From the NCBI GenBank assembly GCA_001414485.1, contig LLEY01000087.1, forward strand, positions 203,679 through 267,678: a DNA stretch of 64,000 nt, read 5' to 3'. A model generated the notes under the pieces. That model saw nothing but the letters and a program-made list of their open reading frames with translations, was not told the origin of the DNA and searched no databases. The stretch is from Calycina herbarum. Its lineage: Eukaryota > Ascomycota > Leotiomycetes > Helotiales > Pezizellaceae. The position numbers and the translations under genes were made by a program. Shown piece by piece: positions 57,079-64,000 of this stretch. Position 1 is the first letter of the stretch. The number at the start of each line of letters is the position of its first letter.

Positions 57079-58774
57079 GCTCGCGGTGGACATAAAAAGC
57101 CGCAGAAAAATGTCCGTGCACTAATCATCGCTTAATCATGGAAATCCCACCCATTTTCATAGCACTTGTAATATAGCTACAATGTCATGAATATATTACT
57201 TTTAACACTTTTAAAGTTAGTTTTAAAGCTATTTACAACTTTTAATGCCCTATCATCTTTCTCTTAGAATCTATGACATCCTAGAGCCTATCTGGCATCT
57301 CTTCTACCCACTTATCTATTATTTTTTGGGATAACTTCTCCTACCCCTCTAAAGCTAGCTCCCTTAAAGTCTTAATATCGTTGTAAGGGTGTTTATGTAT
57401 ATAACTCTTTAGAACTAACTAGGCGTTCTCTACAAGAACTACGTTAGGAGAGCTAGCGTAGTTCTTATAACTCTTAAGTCTATGCTTCTTCTTCCACTTT
57501 GTAACAACATTGCTATTCTTAGCTTTTATATACCTATGTCCGGAATCCCTATCTTCTTTAAGAATAAACTCTTTACCTTATTATAGAAGAGGAAGGATAT
57601 AAGGCTCAAGGATTTATAAAATGTAATAAGCGTGGGTCATCTTACTATTAGAATTCCCAGCGTTATAGAAGACTAATTCGCTCTTATAACCATGTCTAAT
57701 TACTGCCTAAGCGTAGAGTTTATAGTCGGTATCTGGTTCCTCCCCTATTTCATCCCCTTCCTTTGCCTTGCCCTTACCCTTATTCTTTCTTTTCTTCTTC
57801 TTCTATTATTGTTCTTATATATAATCGGGACATGTCTTCTCATAAGGGCGGCGGAGAATGTAAAGGCGTCCTTAAGGTCTAAAGGAGAAATGAACCTAGG
57901 AGAAGGTTAGTAAAGTAGAATAGAAAATAACTAGAATACTACTTACTTCATCTGAAAAGAGGACCTTGTACTAGTCCTCCTTATTAGGGTATTTTGCAAG
58001 CATATCCTCAGCCTATTTTACTCTTCGCTTACAAGTATTGTCTAACAGCTAGTGCTTCCTACACGTAATACAATGCTTCCACCCCCGCTCGCGCATATGT
58101 CTTTGAACTGTTCTCCTACTAAGGTATATGCCTGGCTTCTTTCCAGGTATCTCAATCTCTTCTATAAGACTATCCTAAGTCATAGTTCGTCCCTCAAAGC
58201 TATTATCTATAATAAGCTTCTTAAGCCTCTTACAGTCCTCGTCGCTCATGAGTTCTTTAGGCCCTCGCGTCTCCTCCTTCCTTACGTCGTTGTAGAATGT
58301 ACGAGCTAACGTTAGTAGATCCCTCTCCTTAATAATCTCATATCCTATCCTCTCAGAAACGCTGCAGAACTTGAATATCTCCTCTCTATTTACACGCTCC
58401 TTAAATAGCTTATAGTCCTCCTATTCTACTATAGACAATACACGGGCTTTGCAGGGTGTGTCGCTGTGGTCATAGTGCTCGTTTTTACGTTTTGTTCCTT
58501 AAATTATACCCTTAAAAGGGTCTTTTTTCTCAGGAGGTGTAGGGGGCTGTCGAGGGCCAGTATACTGGTTTCTACCCTTCTTGGCAGATACGTCTTTTTG
58601 AACTGGATTAGGGGGCATTATAGACTTGGTATTTGTCTTAAAAGAGTATTATTAGGGGTGTTAGAGGGTTGTTTATTTTCATTTATTTTGCTATGACGTA
58701 CTAAATGATAGGGTGATGAAAATAGGCTAAAATGCACGGACATTTTTCTGCGGCTTTTTATGTCCACCGCGAGC
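57079..58774. mobile_element. 1.7-kb Tc1-like element inserted in the ankyrin region
   Basis: Perfect inverted ends of about 40 bp start GCTCGCGGTGGACATAAAAA. Host TT flanks both sides (57077-57078 and 58775-58776). Deleting the element plus one TT rejoins the ankyrin frame exactly (INAYQ followed by ERPGGTAL), so the insertion limits are well defined, although TT is not the TA expected of Tc1/mariner. The interior carries a minus-strand transposase relic. The ends match those of the 227-bp element split at 18471-20149, making that one a likely non-autonomous relative. Confidence 0.8.
57242..58618 (-). pseudogene. Transposase relic in the 1.7-kb element
   Basis: From an ATG at 58618 (MPPNPVQKDVSAKKGRNQY) the frame runs through several TAG/TAA codons. 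Recognisable parts: helix-turn-helix text with GIYLSRRTVQRHMRERGWK, DMLAKYPNKED before a catalytic-region FSDE, then EDRDSGHRYIKAKNS (second Asp) and SPNVVLVENA (Glu) followed by a long helical C-terminus. The order is that of fungal Tc1-like transposases. Stops sit where Gln or Trp would be expected, a RIP-type pattern, and a region near 57900-57960 may be an intron. Inactive. Confidence 0.7.
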
Positions 58775-61700
58775 TTGGTAGGCGTTGATATCCACGCTAG
58801 AATCTAAGAGTTGTCGTACCACGTCTTCAAGTCCACCAGCCGCCGCACTTCGAAGGGTTATCAACTTTGTGTGGTCTGTCGATTCTGCACTTTCGTTGAG
58901 AGGGTGCTGGATGTCGTTTGCGGTAGGATTCTTCGATAAAGACCCGTCTTTGATTCGTTGTTCACCAGCTAGATAGCTTTTTAGAAGGCCAATGACTGGT
59001 CCATGGGAATTGGAAGCCGCGTGAGCCAAAAGTGTCTCGTTACACTTCGCACCTCCTTCTAATAAGATCTTGACGATATCCGCTTGGCCATATCTCACAG
59101 CAGCTTCCATGGGACTGGAGCCCTTCCCAACTCGCCGATCAGCATTTGCACCTTGTTTCATTAATAGCCGAACTACTCCTTCATGGCCGTTTCGAATGGC
59201 AGCAAGTAAGGCATTGCCATGTCGGTAGTGACTTTTCTCAACGTCTGCTCCTGCCTCCAGTAGCAGTCCTACAACAGACTCGTGCCCTGTAGCCGCTGCT
59301 GCCATCACAGGACCATGTTGAAATCCGCTATATGAGTCCACGTTGGCTCCATTCTGTAACAGTATCTTTACAACATCGTAATGGCCTTGGGCTGCAGCTG
59401 CAGACAGTGCGTCACCGAAAACCCCACATTCTTCGTTGACATCCTCACGTTGCTCAAGTAACGAGCACACGACATTATGGAGGCCGACACTACTTGCATA
59501 ATACAACGGTGATAAAATTAGAGACTCTGTTGTTCTTCTTTCCCGCCTTCTCTCCGATAAGGATGACTTATTCTCAATGGTTCGCCAAGGTCGATCGATG
59601 ACATGGAGTTGCAGAAGTCTTTCGAAGCAGTTCCGATCCCGGCTTATCAGCTTCACAGCTGCCTGTGAAATATCTTTGGAGTTTCCGGCTTGCTTAGCGT
59701 GTGAAATCCAGTTACGTGCCGCATAGCCTGCAAGAGGATAGTTGGACGTTATAGATGTCTCGTCTATGTCCACCGAGCCCAAGTATATGAGATAAGCAAT
59801 ACAAGCGCGAGCAATTTTCTCATGAGCAATGGCAGCTTCGAACGCCATGCTAGGCTCTTTCGCGAAGAGAGCTTCCCCGGACAAGAGGAAGTCTTGAACT
59901 GAAGCATGCGCAAGGCGCACCTCAGTGATTGACGAATCCGAGTCCATATTACACATTGAGATAGTTGACGAGCAGACCGACAGTATATCCCTCGCGTCTT
60001 GCAGGCGATATTAAGGAGAAAATTCTGGTTCTTCGGCATATTCAAACGCCAACACCTCGGCGATCTCCTCGAGATGGAGATCGCGACGAGCGTAAAGCAA
60101 CCACTGGAAGATTGTCACGGCATCATCGAGATACTCTTCGTCAATACGCTGTATGATACTGGAATAGGTTTCGCTAAGTGTCTTGGGCAGGGAGGACAGA
60201 ATTATTCTGATTGCGCTTGGTTTCAGGCATTTTTGAATTCTATCGAACTGACAAGTCGACCCAGCGGAACCTCAATGAACTTTAGCCTATCTCCAAGATT
60301 GAGACTTTCGCGCTTACTCACATCCCAAGAGCACCTTTAATTAATGAGACCTCGATCTCTTGGCGTAAGCTTGCTGGCCATCTTTGGAAGCGTTGGTTGC
60401 TGTTGAGCCGTTTTTGGATATGAAGCCGGATGTCTTGGTCAATTGTCTCTGCTTCTACTGGAACAACCTCACTGGCAACATTTTCTAATGTTTGCTGGAT
60501 ATTTCTCTGCTGTCGGCTGGTAATTAGTATACTGATTCGACAGGATCTTCTTTCTATCAGATCTTGGACAAAACCCAAGACATCTTCCTGGCCGGTTGAC
60601 TCATCCAGGGCATCGAGTACAAAATATACTCTACTATAAGCGAGCAGATATCGGTCTAGGATCTTGAGGAGAAAACTAGCCGAGACATTCCAAGCTGTCT
60701 CGTACATCTGATGTATGCCTTCAAAATACTCTGTAGCCTCTGTCAGTATTTGCCAGGCCATCGAAGACTGTCTTGCGAGTTGCATGACGATGGATCGCAG
60801 AGCGTCTTCATGGCTTTGTTTGGCTGGTGTCGAAAAATCGAAGAAGAAATATGCTAGAGCTGCTGTGTCTTCAACATGGCAGAGTTCTGCCAAATCATCA
60901 ATAATTCGTGCACTAGGACACGTTAGGGAACATTTCTTACTCCGGGCCATATTTCTCACCTAAGGAATGTTTTCCCACATCCAGCTGTGAAGGTAATCAG
61001 TATATTCATAAGCTTACAAGATTATTCTGTCTCAACGTACGAATGCCATGAAGCCAGAGCAAAGATTGAGGGTTCTGCTTCCATGCTTTATATCGGCTAT
61101 CTTCCATCAACCATTTCCCTGATCCAGGGTCCCGTCGCTCTTTGGCGGCACAATAATTGGTAAAAGCGTCTGGCGGATCTAATAACAATTTCATCCGTTG
61201 ATATTCCTCACCTGTAAGAATTTGATCAGATACTATCCAGCAGCACAATTGAGCAACATACGGTGGTAGTAACTCTCAAAGTCCTTTGCTAAAATTTGGT
61301 TTTGGCGCTTGATCTGCTTTGTATCTTCTTGGGTCTCTAATGCAATTGAACTGTAACCAGTATGTACATCAGTTTGTGATCGGTCGAGTAGCAATCTTGA
61401 TGCTTTCTCGCGTGTGGTCAATAGCCAGAGCAAGGCTCAACGGAGCTTTAAGTCGAGTCAGCCGATCCACCTTCTTCTCAACCTCCCCTCTGGTATACGG
61501 CCATTTCATATTTCTAGTGACAGCTCTGATTCCTGTGACTGGTTTCAAGTCTTTCTCAAGCACAAACATCTCCGTTTTGCAGCTCGATAGAATTCCGTCG
61601 GACTTGGTGAGAAGCTTCAATGTTAATAAATGAATACGTTTCGTCTCATCTTCATCCGCTAACCTCATAACAGATTCGAGAACATCACGAAGGCTCGTGA

Positions 61701-61836
61701 CCTCGTCGGTAAGCTGTTTCATTTCTGTAGGTGCATCTTTCACGCCGCAGCGATAGTCGTAGCATAATGACACTACTTTACTAGTCACTTGGAGAACGGT
61801 AATGATACTTGCAGTGATGCTAAGAGGATCTGCCAT

Positions 61837-62399
61837 GTTTGCCGTGAATGGGATGTGCAAATTGTTGACTAGGCTGGCATCAATGAGCGGGAAGCTACAA
61901 CCGAGAGACTCCTTAGACCTCAAGGTGTCCGCTAGCTGGTGTCGACGACGGAAAGTAGACTGTCGGTGTCTTGTACGTTTATGCCAAGTGAAGACTGAAA
62001 CGTGAACCTTGAATTCAATATATGGGAAAATCGTGAAGGAAAGAGTTGGAGTCCAGGCGCACAACACCGAGGTCAGCGTCAAAAGTGGAAGGCTGCCTGA
62101 GGACTGAGGACTGAGGACACAAGATGCATTAATGCCTCATTATTAAGGACCCAGCTGATGGTAACACTTGCTGACCCACATATGAAGGCTCCTTTGGGTC
62201 TGAATCATCAAATAGTGAGTTCTACACAGGCCTTCTGTCCCAAGTGTGGACATGGGACCTAACTTCCAAAGAGTAAAAGCCTCTACAGCAATGACGAGTT
62301 CATCCTGAGCTCTCCCCCAGATCCGATTATTGTCTGGAATATCGTCTATTGCATCTTCAATGCCCGCTGCTAGCTGAAAGAAGGCTAAAGATTGAGCTT
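61837..62399. other. Upstream region of the NACHT-ankyrin gene
   Basis: Promoter side of the NLR-like gene. Contains a small tandem run of CTGAGGA units near 62095-62118. No gene supported. Confidence 0.4.
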
Positions 62400-63000
62400 C
62401 AAAGTCCGGTTCGAAAGTGTCCTCATAATATGTTTCGTCTCATCCTATCCAAGAACGATAACCGCAAACTCCTGTGGCTGGTTCATCACGTTCGAGTTGA
62501 TGGCTACTCAATGAATGTATGTCATTTTCAAGGCAATTTTAAAGGGAAGACCATTACCTGAAGTGCCAAACTTTCTTTAGGCCGCTCGTACGATGAAACA
62601 TATAGAAACAAGTTTTAGCGAGGATGTGGAAAATTTCTGGAAGAAAATCATGGAAAATCAAGCAAAATTAAAAATACTAGAACTTCTGCCTGGCCCCGCT
62701 GTAGGAAGTAGCTAGCTAGGATTTCAAAATCACTATGAAGCTTCTATTCTTTCCACCCTGCCAACTTGTTTGATTCGGGATTCATGTTAGAGTTTGAGAG
62801 TATCTCTAACTTCTGTGTTTTATGGTGCTTGGGCGCTTCTCCTGGGCCATTATACTTGTTTAGAAAAAGCCACCTTTGGTGTAGTCTTTTCAAGACGTAA
62901 CCTTCCTATTAATAATGCGGATAGAGTTGTTGGACCCATGCTTAATGTTTGTCCATTTCCAGTTTGTATAGACAAAAGCCTCGGAGCTCAATAGTGGCTC
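62400..63000 (+). pseudogene. Relic of an NRPS condensation domain
   Basis: Plus-strand text LLWLVHHVRVDGYSMN contains the condensation-domain active-site motif HHxxxDG (62483-62503). After a plausible 65-bp intron (GTATGT donor at 62517, TTTAG acceptor) it continues ARTMKHIETSFSEDVENFWK, as expected after the motif. A further block, FYGAWALLLGHYTCLEKATF then GVVFSRRNLPINN and VVGPMLNVCPF, is the typical later part of the same domain. Stops (for example near 62710) break the frame, and adenylation and carrier domains are absent from the window, so this is a fragment. Poorly preserved text continues to about 63280. Confidence 0.65.
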
Positions 63001-63571
63001 ATTCAAATGCAAATGCAACTCAGTCAAATGAGCGACTTCTAGTGGAACTAGCACTGTATTGAAGGGCGAAATTCAGGAAAATATAAACCTCTAACTTACG
63101 ATATACTGGTTTCACTTTAGGTAGATATGCTGGACTCGAAACAAGCAGTACTACCGCCCTGGAAGGTGAGCCAAATTCAGGTGTCTGAGTTCTACTGGAC
63201 TTTGCTTATGGATACCAACGGCGAGAATTTCAATTATCGTTTACTCTCCTAGGCTTTAGTTGCCCCCCGGAAAAGAGTTATACGTGTTCTGAAGCATTTT
63301 GACAGGCTTGTCTGCTCGCTTCTGGAACCTGAGCAGGTCCTGCCCGTTGTAAACTCGCTGTAAAATACATCTTGAGCCCTTCGGAAATTAAACAGCTAAT
63401 TCAGAAAGAACACAAAGACCCGGTTTTACCTTTAAATCATTCGAGCATTAGGGCGGCTTTCGAATTAACGGCTTTATAGAACGCTAAACTAACTGTATTT
63501 ATTTCCGTTTTATAATCGATCACTGATTAAGAATTTGACTCCTGAGTTGCGGCCCTATATAGACAAGGGTA
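63001..63571. other. Degraded sequence after the condensation-domain relic
   Basis: A few protein-like words persist (STTALEGEPNSGV near 63150) that could be the end of the condensation domain, but stops are frequent. No gene supported. Ends at the TA before MITE copy 3. Confidence 0.3.
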
Positions 63572-64000
63572 CAGTGAGTTGCGAGTTAAGCTTGAATTTG
63601 CCTACTTTTTTTGTAATCCGAGCTTTTTTTATTAAGGCTTTCTCCCTCTTTTCTTTAGAAGACAGAAAATAAAAGTACTCTAAAAGAGACGAGGCCTAGC
63701 TAGAAAGAAGCGCTATATCTAATTATCTCTCTTCTATATAATTTATCAATTTAAAGTAAGTATAACAAAAGTAAACTAAAAGATAGATAATTCTTAAAAT
63801 AACCCCTTTTCTTGAAAAAATTCCTACTACCCCCTGTAAGGTCGACAGGCTATGCCAAGACCCTATAAAAATCAAGACAGATATAAAATTGTCTGTTTTT
63901 GTCCTATAAAGTTTATAGAGTACAAGGGGAGATATAAGCCTCTTCTTTCCTGTTCTTATAAATAGTATATCATATGTTGTTATTAATTAATAGGTAAAAG
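63572..64000. repeat. MITE-like element, family CAGTGAGTTGCGA, copy 3 (runs off the window)
   Basis: Begins after TA (63570-63571) with CAGTGAGTTGCGAGTTAAGC and continues as a close inverted match to the right half and then the middle of copy 2 (blocks AAAGCTCGG/CCGAGCTTT, AGACAGAAAATAAAAGTAC, GGTCGACAGGCTATGCC). It lies in opposite orientation to copy 2. The other end is beyond position 64000. Confidence 0.8.

Larger units (their letters stand above)
55682..61836 (-). pseudogene. NACHT-ankyrin (NLR-like) gene, interrupted by a transposon
   Basis: Minus strand. The start at 61836 (MADPLSITASIITVLQVTSKV) is a fungal NLR N-terminal helical domain. NACHT exons follow: about 61211-61041, a 25-bp exon 60984-60960, and 60912-60322. 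Splicing creates the P-loop HGIPGCGKTFL; VYFVLDALDES is the Walker B region and ISILITSR sensor 1 follows. From 59500 on, ankyrin repeats run (DALSAAAAQGHYDVVKILLQNGANV and similar) to 58777, then, after a 1.7-kb insertion, from 57078 to the stop at 55682. Lesions: the insertion, TAA at 60013-60011, a one-base frame break near 60250 and an unresolved break near 61400. Intact relatives act in self/non-self recognition and programmed cell death. Here the protein would be truncated. Confidence 0.75.

Noticed and set aside
57079..57108. Alternative TE boundary using TA inside GTGGACATA
   Set aside because: It would leave 30 bp of palindrome in the NLR gene and put the ankyrin repeat out of frame, whereas the TT boundary restores the frame exactly.
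57692..57910. Hydrophobic plus-strand frame
   Set aside because: Antisense of a Lys/Glu-rich part of the transposase relic in the 1.7-kb element.
62095..62118. Tandem CTGAGGA units
   Set aside because: Only about three units; too short to be considered a meaningful satellite or CRISPR-like array.

Overview
The window looks like the genome of a filamentous ascomycete. Most genes are split by short introns (about 50-85 bp, GTAAGT/GTATGT donors, CTAAC/CTGAC-like branch points, CAG/TAG acceptors). The protein set is typically fungal: Zn2Cys6 regulator, P450s, NmrA-like protein, MFS and NCS1 carriers, NACHT-ankyrin protein. Several repeats carry C-to-T nonsense changes in CpA context, as repeat-induced point mutation (RIP) leaves. 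Order and species are not determined here. For most spliced genes I built exon joins by hand and checked that the frame closes.

Layout. 1-24 kb holds dispersed ordinary genes (NmrA-like, an unknown charged protein, a metallo-beta-lactamase-fold hydrolase, a Ser-rich unknown protein, a multi-exon protein with an incomplete RING, a GNAT acetyltransferase). They are separated by long non-coding stretches. A RIP-mutated Tc1-like element at 18.65-20.10 kb is nested in a small inverted-repeat element, and two gene relics lie at 21.3-22.5 kb.

24.5-40.5 kb is a tight run of eight genes that reads as a catabolic cluster: DAL5/TNA1-type MFS importer, Asp/Glu racemase-superfamily protein, Dabb-barrel protein, FAD monooxygenase, Zn2Cys6 regulator, GMC oxidoreductase, NCS1 permease and aldehyde dehydrogenase. 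Two uptake carriers, a hydroxylase, an alcohol oxidase/dehydrogenase plus aldehyde dehydrogenase pair, and a regulator would let the cell import and oxidise a small, probably aromatic or N-heterocyclic, compound. The substrate is not evident. Two of the divergent promoters carry a CGG-N9-CCG element.

40.6-54 kb holds a His/Arg-rich unknown protein, an intact MFS carrier, an LRR-type protein and an apple/PAN-like fragment. It then holds a group resembling a decaying secondary-metabolite cluster: MFS exporter with a single nonsense codon, intact P450, broken P450, and a GliT-type CxxC flavoprotein. A relic of an NRPS condensation domain lies further right at 62.4-63.0 kb.

54-62 kb is dominated by a NACHT-ankyrin gene (minus strand). 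It is interrupted by a 1.7-kb Tc1-like element whose removal restores the ankyrin frame exactly, and it also carries a frameshift and a nonsense codon. Small TA-flanked non-autonomous elements of two families (three copies of about 0.5 kb, two of about 90 bp) are scattered over 38-64 kb.
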